Assembly (NCBI GenBank): GCA_007120555.1
Contig: SKNL01000129.1
Coordinates: 1-5,888, forward strand
Direction: 5' to 3'
DNA from: Balneolales bacterium
GTDB taxonomy: Bacteria; Bacteroidota; Rhodothermia; Balneolales; Natronogracilivirgulaceae
Length of the DNA: 5,888 bases
The notes below the pieces were generated by a model. That model was not told the DNA's origin. It did not search any database and saw only the letters and a program-made list of their open reading frames with translations. The position numbers were made by a program, and so were the translations under genes. How positions within the stretch are numbered: position 1 is the first letter of the stretch; the number at the start of each line of letters is the position of its first letter. Below, in pieces: positions 1 to 5,520 of the stretch.

Positions 1-3
1 CGG

Positions 4-1260
4 TCAGTACTGAGCCTGCCGGCCTCGCAGGATGCTCCGGCTGTCATTATCGGTACCGGTTCGCAGCGACAGTCCTACAACCAGAGTGTCACCGACAGAG
101 AGGTCACCCCGAAGGATTTCGGTGTGCAGTCCGTCGCTCAGTCCCGTCCGGACAGTTACCGGTTCAATGCGGTTGTTTCGCAGGACGAACACGCGTCCAT
201 CCAGCCCATCGTCTTCAACGGAAGCATTTCCGCTCTCGCTGCCGGAACCCTCATCGGCACCCGTTGCACCTTCGCCAGCCGCTTCCTCTCCGGTGGAACC
301 GCCGGAACCGCCGCGGTCCGCATCCACCCCGGAAGGGATCAGGTTGTCCGGCAGCCGGGCGCGCAGTGCCGTGTTTCGCACACGCATCACATCGTCTTTT
401 ATGGCGGTGATGACGGAAACTTCGGTGGTCATGCCGGGTTTGAGCAGCATCTCGCTGTTGTCCACGGCGATGATGGTTTCGTAATGCACGACGTTGTCTT
501 CCATGATGGGGGCGTTGCGGACCTGGATCACCTCACCTTCAAAATTCCGGTCGCGGTAGGCATCCACGCGGAAAAGGACCTGCTGACCGTCGGCCACCTG
601 GCCAATATCGGCTTCGGAAACGTTGGCATAGATGTGCATGTCGCGCAGGTCGGTGGCGATCTCAAAAAGGATCGGCGCACTGAGGCTGGCTGCCACGGTC
701 TGCCCGACATCCACATTGCGTGAGATGACCATGCCGTCGGTTGGGGAGGTGATGGTACAGCGGTCCAGTTCGCGTTCGGCCCTTTCAAGGGCATGTTGCC
801 GCACGCGCACCTGCGCTTCTGCCTGGTGCAGTGTGGCGCTGGCCTGGTCTACCTCGGACGGGGCGATGAACTGCCGTGCCCGGAGTTCCTGGACGCGTTC
901 CCAGTTCATGCGCGCGAGTTCGAGTCCGGCTTCGGCCGATTCCAGCTCTGCCCTTGCGGAACTGACCGCAGCTGAGAATGTGGAAGGGTCGATTTGTGCG
1001 ATAACCTGCCCCTTGGTGACGAGCGCGTTGAAATCCACCATGATATTCTCAATGATACCTGAAACCTGGCTTCCAACGGTCACTTTCTGCACCGGCTGCA
1101 GAGTCCCGTGCGCCACGACACGCCGCGATACCTCACCGCGGTCCACCTCTACAGTATGCAAAGGCGGCAAGGCGTCGTCGGCCGGGCCCCAGAAACGGGA
1201 GCCCCACCAGATTCCGGCAGCCAAAAGGATCAAAGCGATAACTATATGTGTTTTTTTCAT
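4..1260 (-). CDS. MacA-like HlyD/RND-type efflux periplasmic adaptor
   Basis: Membrane-fusion adaptor that would bridge an inner-membrane transporter (ABC MacB-type or RND) and a TolC-type outer-membrane channel. The 418 residues follow the family order. There is a basic N-terminus and one membrane anchor (about 5-20). The first lipoyl half is about 56-92 (VGSQVSGII then GQVIAQIDP). A long Ala/Glu/Arg-rich alpha-helical hairpin spans about 93-168. The second lipoyl half starts with TSPTDGMVISRNVDVGQTVA (171-190), a strongly MacA-like stretch. A beta-barrel covers about 205-290 and a membrane-proximal domain about 355-397. Unusual is a Gly/Ser/Glu-rich low-complexity insert at about 311-352. 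The start is the only reasonable Met; the leader has only a weak AGG directly before it. The stop is three bases from the window edge, so a partner permease would be outside. The family call is secure; the MacA subtype and substrate are inferred. Confidence 0.93.
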   Translation of the reverse strand: MKKTHIVIALILLAAGIWWGSRFWGPADDALPPLHTVEVDRGEVSRRVVAHGTLQPVQKVTVGSQVSGIIENIMVDFNALVTKGQVIAQIDPSTFSAAVSSARAELESAEAGLELARMNWERVQELRARQFIAPSEVDQASATLHQAEAQVRVRQHALERAERELDRCTITSPTDGMVISRNVDVGQTVAASLSAPILFEIATDLRDMHIYANVSEADIGQVADGQQVLFRVDAYRDRNFEGEVIQVRNAPIMEDNVVHYETIIAVDNSEMLLKPGMTTEVSVITAIKDDVMRVRNTALRARLPDNLIPSGVDADRGGSGGSTGEEAAGEGATGADEGSGSESGNASVEDDGLDGRVFVLRNNRIEPVTVRTGLSDGLHTEILRGDLSVGDTLVVGLSLRTGTDNDSRSILRGRQAQY

Positions 1261-1466
1261 CCTGTCGATAGGTAATTCACATTACTGAACGTTTGAAAGT
1301 AATAAATATTTACCACTTGCTCTTCATGGAAATAGCGAAGTTTTTTCATATCATATTATTGAATCACGTTACAGGGTGAGTCTTCAGAATCAGTTTTGAA
1401 CAAAGCAATACAAGCCGGGCTGTTTGCGCGGCACATCAAGACCATTCACCATAAAACTCAGGGAAT
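1261..1466. promoter_or_regulatory. Divergent intergenic region between efflux adaptor and lipoprotein
   Basis: This AT-rich 206-bp spacer must hold promoters for both outward-facing genes. I see several TATTAT- or TATCAT-like hexamers around 1349-1359, but none has a well-spaced -35 box, so no promoter is placed. The adaptor-proximal part carries the GTAAT/ATTAC motif cluster listed separately. No open reading frame or RNA structure stands out. Confidence 0.4.
1272..1303. repeat. Three alternating copies of GTAAT/ATTAC upstream of the efflux adaptor
   Basis: GTAAT (1272-1276), ATTAC (1281-1285) and GTAAT (1299-1303) occur in alternating orientation. The outer part forms the inverted repeat ATTACT (1281-1286) / AGTAAT (1298-1303) with an 11-bp spacer. 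The cluster starts 12 bp upstream of the adaptor start codon, where a repressor site for an efflux operon could sit. The motif is short and AT-rich, so chance is a real possibility. An operator role is inference. Confidence 0.3.
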
Positions 1467-2372
1467 ATGAAGATAAAAACTGCGCTATCAGGCTATGTTT
1501 TTTTTCGCAACAGAGCAAACAGAGAAAACAAAACAAACAATGCAAAAAACGTGATAATTGCCGTTGTTTTGACTCTGGCAATCACGGGCTGCGGCATCTT
1601 TGAGGAGACGACACGCCGGACCATCAATGCGGCGGTTGGTGCAGCAGTAGAGCAGGAACTCGGGCCCCGCCTGGACAGGTACTCGGATGTGATGATGTAC
1701 CAGCTTGTCTATACACAGGCCTTTTATATGGGTGGATTCGGCTTCTCCCCCGGTGCTTTCGAGGAAGGACAGGGAGCCACATGGCGGATCGAAGCCATCG
1801 AGGCCGAAAATATCTCTTCTTATACCGCGGAGCGGGCGCTGTTGAAGCGGCTGGATGATGGCTCCATGTGGTGGTATCTGAAGTTCGATGCCGATGAAGC
1901 TGATCCGGTGGAATTTGAAGTACTTCTCACCGAGGGTCTCGCGGCTCTTGAAATGTATATCAAGGATCCGGAGACCGGTGAAGTGCGGCATCATGAATTC
2001 GCCCGGGACGAGCAGGAAAGAGCTGAGATACAGGAAGGTGAGGCGTCCATTGAGGAAATCGGATACATGACCGGCCACTTCCATGTAGAAGACCGGAGTC
2101 TGTACCGGCAGGAAAGGGAAACGATCAGCACAGGTGCCGGAAGTTTTGATACGGAACTTCTGATCATCGCACCCGAGGATTTCGCGGATTTCGAGGATCT
2201 GGAAGAAGGGGAAGGACATCCGAAAAACATGGAATATCGCTGGTGGCTCGCTGAGGGTGTACCCGGCGAACTGGTGCGTTTCGAATACCGCGACCTGGAT
2301 GACGACAGCATACTGCGCGGGGAAATGATATCCCTGCGTGATGATTACCGGGCAAGATTTGCCGACTTGTAG
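1467..2372 (+). CDS. Acidic lipoprotein of unknown function
   Basis: Not recognised as a known family. The 301-residue frame has a hydrophobic segment (about 29-40, VIIAVVLTLAIT) ending in a lipobox I-T-G-C with Cys42, so the product is predicted to be a lipid-anchored envelope protein of about 260 residues. The mature part is strongly acidic, with runs such as DEQERAEIQEGE and DFADFEDLEEGEG. It is Trp/Tyr-rich in places (SMWWYLKF, EYRWWLAEG) and has no further membrane span. The start is doubtful. ATG 1467 gives an unusually long 28-residue basic n-region; GTG 1551 is in frame but would lack positive charge. An out-of-frame ATG at 1540 would give an ideal lipoprotein signal peptide if the A6 run at 1544-1549 were one base longer. 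The body frame is well supported; start and function are not. Confidence 0.8.
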   Translation: MKIKTALSGYVFFRNRANRENKTNNAKNVIIAVVLTLAITGCGIFEETTRRTINAAVGAAVEQELGPRLDRYSDVMMYQLVYTQAFYMGGFGFSPGAFEEGQGATWRIEAIEAENISSYTAERALLKRLDDGSMWWYLKFDADEADPVEFEVLLTEGLAALEMYIKDPETGEVRHHEFARDEQERAEIQEGEASIEEIGYMTGHFHVEDRSLYRQERETISTGAGSFDTELLIIAPEDFADFEDLEEGEGHPKNMEYRWWLAEGVPGELVRFEYRDLDDDSILRGEMISLRDDYRARFADL

Positions 2373-2401
2373 AAATACGGGCCATTTGCCCGGGCTTCTA
2401 C
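2369..2401. terminator. Hairpin overlapping the lipoprotein stop codon
   Basis: GTAGAA (2369-2374) pairs with TTCTAC (2396-2401), and inside it CGGGC (2378-2382) pairs with GCCCG (2388-2392) around a CATTT loop, leaving a 3x3 internal loop. The left arm includes the TAG stop codon. There is no T-run on either strand, so this is not a classic intrinsic terminator; it may still act as a 3'-end stabiliser or a weak terminator. The remaining spacer to 2524, before the convergent DoxX-like gene, shows nothing else I can support. Confidence 0.45.
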
Positions 2402-2524
2402 AGCTTGCAACAGAAATAAGACCGGCAGAATTATCAGGATGCGACGGTCGGGTGGACAGATATGCCTCCGCCATCTCTTTCTTTTGACCGTTTCATGCAC
2501 AGCACTCAATCGCGACCATTTGGA

Positions 2525-2956
2525 CTATTTCTTTTTCGGGTCGATATACCAGAGGGCCAGAAGGGTGATGCCGAAATAAAAAAAGGCATTGGCCGCACCG
2601 CCGAATTGCCCCGTCAGGCGCAAGCCGTATCCAAGAATGACAAAAATAAAAAGGGAGAGCACCAGGCTGTACTTTAGCCAGTTGACCTCCCTGCTTTTTA
2701 TCCATTCCCCCCGGAAGAAACTTACTGCAGCAAGCAGGAAGGCCAGGGTTTCGGCGACGACAATGGAGTAAAACGGCAGAAACAGCCCGCCAGGCCATGC
2801 GTTCAGCCACGTCTCTCCGAACTGATTGGTAAACGATTCCGGAATGCCGCCGCCGGTCCATTTGGAAAAAGAGGCAAGTCCGAACGTGGCCATTATGAGA
2901 AGCTGAATGGCAATGACCGGAAAATCGATGTTTCGAAGCGTTTCGGTTATTTTCAT
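2525..2956 (-). CDS. DoxX-like four-helix membrane protein
   Basis: Small inner-membrane protein of 143 residues with four predicted spans at about 12-32, 58-82, 94-115 and 120-138, ending in a basic tail (DPKKK). The layout fits the DoxX/DoxX-like superfamily: a first helix leading to FSKWTGGGIPESF, then a loop with FGETWL and a second helix starting near a Pro-Gly pair. Members are often linked to respiratory or redox functions, but many have no assigned role, and nothing here fixes a substrate. The start Met is the only upstream choice. Its leader is A/T-rich, with an eight-A run on the coding strand and no clear Shine-Dalgarno. The gene stands alone, convergent with the acidic lipoprotein and divergent from the methyltransferase operon. 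The membrane topology is clear; the family assignment is moderate. Confidence 0.62.
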   Translation of the reverse strand: MKITETLRNIDFPVIAIQLLIMATFGLASFSKWTGGGIPESFTNQFGETWLNAWPGGLFLPFYSIVVAETLAFLLAAVSFFRGEWIKSREVNWLKYSLVLSLFIFVILGYGLRLTGQFGGAANAFFYFGITLLALWYIDPKKK

Positions 2957-3183
2957 CTGTTTATTTTTTTTGATTCAATAGGTCAGATAGAATGGCCATG
3001 ACGGTTATAATCATGCTCCTGTGTGTCAGCCGGGGGCTGTCATGTTCGTAGCACTTCGTGACCTTCGTTTCATGGTCCTGATTTCATGGTCCTGATTTGG
3101 AGAAGTGTCGTTGCAAGTGTCCATAACTACCGTGAGGAAGGAAAAAAGGTTCCGCTTTCCGTATATTCCGCCATTTAGGATTC
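2957..3183. promoter_or_regulatory. Divergent intergenic region, DoxX-like gene / methyltransferase operon
   Basis: This 227-bp non-coding spacer holds start signals for both neighbours. A perfect TATAAT lies at 3006-3011 on the + strand, but the matching -35 position (TCAGAT, 2983-2988) is poor and the start codon is about 170 bases away, so it is only a candidate. A small CAGCC/GGCTG hairpin (3027-3039) and the 14-bp tandem repeat at 3068-3098 lie between that candidate and the operon. Confidence 0.4.
3068..3098. repeat. 14-bp tandem direct repeat upstream of the methyltransferase gene
   Basis: TTTCATGGTCCTGA occurs twice head-to-tail without mismatch (3068-3081 and 3082-3095), and the first three bases of a third unit follow (TTT, 3096-3098). 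It ends about 85 bp before the first start codon of the operon. It could be a pair of direct-repeat protein-binding sites or a simple replication-slippage duplication. The repeat itself is certain; a regulatory role is inference. Confidence 0.85.
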
Positions 3184-3720
3184 ATGGACATAGGAACAAC
3201 CCGAATGACCGACGATTTTGACTCTGACTCAAACATCCCTGAAGCAGCCGAGAAACCCCCGCATTCCCTTGAACTGAAAATTCCGCCGGTGGGCGTGTTT
3301 GCAATATTTGCACTTCTGTTCTGGGGAATAGATAGATGGTTCCCGGTATTTGATGTGGATATTCCGTTTCGGCTGGCCATCGTTGTTTTTCTCTGTGTCA
3401 CGGCGCTGATTGTAGGTTTTTGGAGCATCTGGCTCTTTTATCGCAAGGGTACCACTGTCCATGCCCATAAACCCCATGAAACCGAACGCTTGATCACTTC
3501 AGGTCCTTACAAACACTCCCGGAATCCCATGTACCTGGCGCTGGCCATGGTTTTGATTGCGCTGACCATCTACCTCACCGACCTGCTCTCAATGATGCTC
3601 ATGCCCGGGTTTTTTGCCTATATTACCCGCTTTCAAATAATCCCTGAAGAACGCAAAATGCTTGAGAAATTCGGAGAGGAGTATGAGGAGTACGCCGAAA
3701 AAACGCCAAGGTGGCTTTAA
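3184..3720 (+). CDS. Isoprenylcysteine carboxyl methyltransferase-like integral membrane methyltransferase
   Basis: Belongs to the ICMT/phospholipid-methyltransferase (PEMT-like) membrane family, which uses S-adenosylmethionine. The 178 residues show an acidic N-terminus, spans at about 34-50, 61-86, 116-133 and 135-150, then the hallmark C-terminal half: ERLITSGPYKHSRNPMYL (101-118), the paired Glu in IIPEERKMLEKFGEEYEEY (about 153-170), and the terminal TPRW (174-177). In this family the Gly-Pro-Tyr/His-x-x-Arg-Asn-Pro block and the Glu-Glu region form the cofactor site at the membrane face. Bacteria do not generally prenylate proteins, so the real substrate is unknown. Two starts compete: ATG 3184 has AGGA only 3 bp upstream, and ATG 3205 has AGGA at 9 bp, a better spacing. 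The stop is 3 bp before the next gene, so they are almost certainly cotranscribed. Confidence 0.92.
   Translation: MDIGTTRMTDDFDSDSNIPEAAEKPPHSLELKIPPVGVFAIFALLFWGIDRWFPVFDVDIPFRLAIVVFLCVTALIVGFWSIWLFYRKGTTVHAHKPHETERLITSGPYKHSRNPMYLALAMVLIALTIYLTDLLSMMLMPGFFAYITRFQIIPEERKMLEKFGEEYEEYAEKTPRWL
3708..3714 (+). promoter_or_regulatory. Ribosome binding site for the DMT transporter
   Basis: AAGGTGG lies inside the last codons of the methyltransferase gene, 9 bp before ATG 3724. It supports that start and translation from the shared transcript. It is one of the few clear Shine-Dalgarno-like motifs in the window. Confidence 0.6.
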
Positions 3721-3723
3721 AAC

Positions 3724-4578
3724 ATGCGTTACCTGGTTTTTGTTACGGTTCTCTGGGCGTTTTCCTTCAGTCTGATCGACGAGTATCTGGCCGGACAGGT
3801 GGACAGCGACTTCGCCGTACTTTCGCGTGTCGTCTTCGCCGGCCTGGTTTTTCTCCCCATCACAAAATGGCGGGGAGTCCGGCATGAGCTGATCACCGGC
3901 ACGGTTATCGTTGGCGCCCTGCAGTTCGGCGTGACCTATTTGTGCCTTTACCGCTCATTCCTTTTTCTCAGTGCACCCGAAGTGCTGTTGTTCACCATAC
4001 TGACCCCGATTTTTGTCACCCTGTTCGATGACGCCCTGAACCGGCGTTTTTCACCGGTGGCGCTGATCGCTGCGCTTCTTGCTGTGGTCGGCGCCGGTGT
4101 GATCCGGTACGACGGCATTACCGGTGATTATGTTGTTGGATTCCTGTTGCTTCAGGTGGCCAACGCATCGTTTGCGGCCGGACAGGTGGGCTATAAAAAC
4201 CTCATCGCCTGGTATCCCACCGATATTGCACCGATCCGCTTTTTTGGCTACTTCTTTGCCGGCGCCCTGGCGATCATCCTTCCGGCCTGGCTCATCTTCG
4301 GGGATTCGTCCCTGATGCCCGGGACCGGTACGCACTGGGCCGTTCTCCTTTGGCTGGGGTTCGGCGCCTCGGCGGTCGGACTTTTTCTGTGGAACAGCGG
4401 AGCCACCAAAGTGGATGCCGGGACCCTGGCGGTGATGAACAATGCGGTCATTCCGGTCGGGCTGCTGGTGAACCTGCTCATCTGGAACCGTGACGCCGAC
4501 CTGGTACGCCTGGCCCTGGGCGCAGCCATATTGCTGCTGGCTTTATGGGTCAATCGGCAGGGCCGCAGGTGGTTGTGA
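3724..4578 (+). CDS. EamA-family (drug/metabolite superfamily) transporter
   Basis: Inner-membrane transporter of 284 residues, the usual length for ten-helix DMT proteins made of two EamA repeats (about 4-127 and 136-278). Typical features are the N-terminal LWAFSFSLID, the mid-repeat block SAPEVLLFTILTPIFVTLFD (about 83-102), then a short charged loop (DALNRRF) and a Gly-rich helix (AALLAVVGAGVI) closing repeat one. Repeat two ends with ALGAAILLLALWVNRQGRRW, with a basic cytosolic tail. Family members export or exchange amino acids, metabolites or drugs; the substrate cannot be read from sequence. It follows the methyltransferase with a 3-bp gap and has its own ribosome site in that gene, so it is the second gene of the operon. 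The pairing may be metabolic or merely positional. Confidence 0.93.
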   Translation: MRYLVFVTVLWAFSFSLIDEYLAGQVDSDFAVLSRVVFAGLVFLPITKWRGVRHELITGTVIVGALQFGVTYLCLYRSFLFLSAPEVLLFTILTPIFVTLFDDALNRRFSPVALIAALLAVVGAGVIRYDGITGDYVVGFLLLQVANASFAAGQVGYKNLIAWYPTDIAPIRFFGYFFAGALAIILPAWLIFGDSSLMPGTGTHWAVLLWLGFGASAVGLFLWNSGATKVDAGTLAVMNNAVIPVGLLVNLLIWNRDADLVRLALGAAILLLALWVNRQGRRWL

Positions 4579-4613
4579 AGTTTACGATGGCATCCGCCCG
4601 CCTGGCCGCTTCC

Positions 4614-4659
4614 TCCAATCTTCTTCGCGATAAGGTTCCAATCTTCTTCGCGACAAGAT
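4614..4659. repeat. 23-bp tandem repeat, two copies
   Basis: Two adjacent 23-bp units (4614-4636 and 4637-4659) match at 21 of 23 positions. The first 17 bases (TCCAATCTTCTTCGCGA) are identical, and each contains the palindrome TCGCGA. They lie in the 126-bp spacer between the convergent DMT transporter and thioredoxin genes, where I find no obvious intrinsic terminator. There is no third copy in the window, and the array is too short and unspaced for CRISPR. Confidence 0.85.
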
Positions 4660-4704
4660 GCCTGCTCCCGATGTGCCCTGGCCGACCGTGAATTTTTGGG
4701 AAAA

Positions 4705-5046
4705 TCAGTCAGCCGTCATCGCATCGTATTCGGCCAGTTTCTGCCGTGTGATCGACTCCAGCTGGGGCGCCTGCATCACCCCGGATTGCTGCCAGATTAC
4801 ATGGCCGTGACGGAACAGGATGAGCGTCGGAATGCCCCGTACCTGAAACCGGATGGCCACATCGGGATTTTTTTCCGTGTCGATCTTGAGGATGTGGATA
4901 TGTTCGCCCATGCGGCTCTTGAGTTCCTTGAGGATGGGCGGCATCATGCGGCACGGAGCACACCAGTCGGCGTAGAAATCCACCAGGACCGGCGTATCGC
5001 CTTTGATCAGTTCGGAGAAGCTCTTGTTGCGAATGTCGTTGCTCAT
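4705..5046 (-). CDS. Thioredoxin
   Basis: Cytosolic thiol-disulfide reductant of 113 residues, close to the usual thioredoxin length. It has the strand VLVDFYADWCAPC with the active-site pair Cys29/Cys32 (WCAPC rather than the commoner WCGPC), the following RMMPPILKEL helix, LKIDTEKNPDVAIRFQVRGIPT with the cis-Pro at about 73, and the Gly-containing LFRHGHVI hairpin. The frame is open upstream to 5196, but those extra residues match nothing in thioredoxins and cover the spacer; MSNDI at 5046 is the natural start, with no signal peptide, so it is cytosolic. The gene lies 97 bp downstream of the small Cys-tail membrane protein on the same strand and may be cotranscribed with it or use its own promoter (5079-5107). 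I withhold trxA because genomes often hold several thioredoxins. Confidence 0.95.
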   Translation of the reverse strand: MSNDIRNKSFSELIKGDTPVLVDFYADWCAPCRMMPPILKELKSRMGEHIHILKIDTEKNPDVAIRFQVRGIPTLILFRHGHVIWQQSGVMQAPQLESITRQKLAEYDAMTAD

Positions 5047-5078
5047 GTTCTGTTGTCTGGCCTGTATTCTGTAACGGT

Positions 5079-5107
5079 ATTTTAACTGAAAACAGAGTGT
5101 CTGTCCG
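5079..5107 (-). promoter_or_regulatory. Candidate sigma70-type promoter for thioredoxin
   Basis: On the minus strand CGGACA (5102-5107) is followed after exactly 17 bp by TAAAAT (5079-5084). These match the consensus at 4 of 6 and 5 of 6 positions. Transcription would start near 5072, about 26 bases before the thioredoxin ATG. If the organism is a Bacteroidota-like lineage its promoter consensus may differ, so this is tentative. Confidence 0.3.
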
Positions 5108-5143
5108 GCGGCCGCGGAACACCAGTTTTCTTGTGTGATTTCG

Positions 5144-5377
5144 TCAGGATTTCTCCCGGGCTTCTGCGGCGTCGGTCTGACAGCTTCCACCCGCACAGTG
5201 ACCCACCATGCACCCGGTATTTGTCACCGCCTGGAACAGGAAGAACAGCGATAAAAGTCCCAGCGCAGGCTCGCCCGCCGTGAAGGCGTTTGCGGCCAGG
5301 AACAGACCAACTCCAAGCGCGACCCATCTCATGGGATGCCAGTTTGTGAGCAATTGTTTTCTTATGGATGCGATCAT
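5144..5377 (-). CDS. Small two-helix membrane protein with C-terminal cysteine cluster
   Basis: A 77-residue protein with a basic N-terminus (IRKQLLTNWHPMRW), two hydrophobic helices (about 18-32 and 38-52) and a tail NTGCMVGHCAGGSC holding Cys56, Cys61 and Cys66, each spaced by four residues, plus His60. The NWHPMRW start and the NTGC tail resemble short membrane proteins I associate with Bacteroidota, possibly in the YgaP-like/DUF2892 group, but this is from memory and not firm. By the positive-inside rule both ends face the cytosol, so the cysteines would be accessible to the thioredoxin encoded just downstream on the same strand. The frame is open to an ATG at 5464, but that extension is translated from AT-rich promoter-like DNA, so ATG 5377 is preferred. 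Function unknown; a metal-binding or redox role is inferred from the cysteines only. Confidence 0.75.
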   Translation of the reverse strand: MIASIRKQLLTNWHPMRWVALGVGLFLAANAFTAGEPALGLLSLFFLFQAVTNTGCMVGHCAGGSCQTDAAEAREKS

Positions 5378-5387
5378 ATCTATTATA

Positions 5388-5401
5388 AATATAATTATAT
5401 T
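5388..5401. repeat. 14-bp perfect palindrome in an AT-rich leader
   Basis: AATATAATTATATT is its own reverse complement. It lies 10 bp upstream of the Cys-tail membrane protein start, between that start and the candidate -10 box, inside a roughly 50-bp tract of almost pure A/T. It may be an operator, but low complexity makes chance palindromes likely here. Confidence 0.5.
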
Positions 5402-5415
5402 GATTACTATATATA

Positions 5416-5444
5416 AAAGTACGAAAGTCCGTCGGTAAAAGCAA
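5416..5444 (-). promoter_or_regulatory. Candidate promoter for the Cys-tail membrane protein
   Basis: On the minus strand TTGCTT (5439-5444) and TACTTT (5416-5421) are separated by 17 bp. TACTTTTA also resembles the Bacteroidota -7 element TAnnTTTG. Transcription would begin near 5408 and run through the AT-rich leader to ATG 5377. No Shine-Dalgarno precedes that ATG. Evidence is motif and spacing only. The same 143-bp divergent spacer (5378-5520) must also hold the promoter of the rightward lipoprotein gene, for which I see no clear match. Confidence 0.35.
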
Positions 5445-5520
5445 CAGCGGTCGGGCCGGCTCATTGGGCCGCTTTGTTTCGGGCATCATTTTCTGGTTTA
5501 TTTTTCAATATTTTAGGGAG

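Noticed and set aside
32..1288. Several plus-strand open frames opposite the efflux adaptor
   Set aside because: Ser/Arg/Thr-rich or His/Gly/Val-rich shadow translations; the minus strand encodes a clear HlyD-family protein throughout.
1488..2474. Long open frame (328 codons) on the minus strand opposite the acidic lipoprotein
   Set aside because: It mirrors almost the whole lipoprotein gene, has no recognisable domain, and its composition is that of an antisense shadow. The plus-strand frame has a lipobox.
2462..2677. Plus-strand small open frame across the lipoprotein/DoxX-like spacer
   Set aside because: Mostly antisense to the DoxX-like gene, with no start signal and no protein-like pattern.
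3027..3039. CAGCC/GGCTG hairpin with a GGG loop as a terminator or riboswitch part
   Set aside because: Only 5 bp of stem, no T-run, and no gene ends there; too small to support a function.
4614..4659. Possible CRISPR repeats
   Set aside because: The two units abut without a spacer, there are only two, and no cas gene is nearby.
5047..5196. N-terminal extension of thioredoxin by 50 residues
   Set aside because: The extension overlaps the end of the upstream gene, matches no thioredoxin feature, and MSNDI at 5046 gives the normal length.
5378..5464. N-terminal extension of the Cys-tail membrane protein by 29 residues
   Set aside because: It is a translation of the AT-rich promoter-like tract and would add an artefactual Ile-rich helix.
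5446..5473. AGCGGTC/GGCCGCT inverted repeat in the divergent spacer as a terminator
   Set aside because: Both flanking genes point away, the loop is 14 bases and the stem has a wobble pair. The T-rich DNA further right probably belongs to the lipoprotein leader.
5464..5520. Upstream start for the right-edge lipoprotein
   Set aside because: It would place a second hydrophobic stretch before the basic n-region of a signal peptide that already starts properly at 5521.
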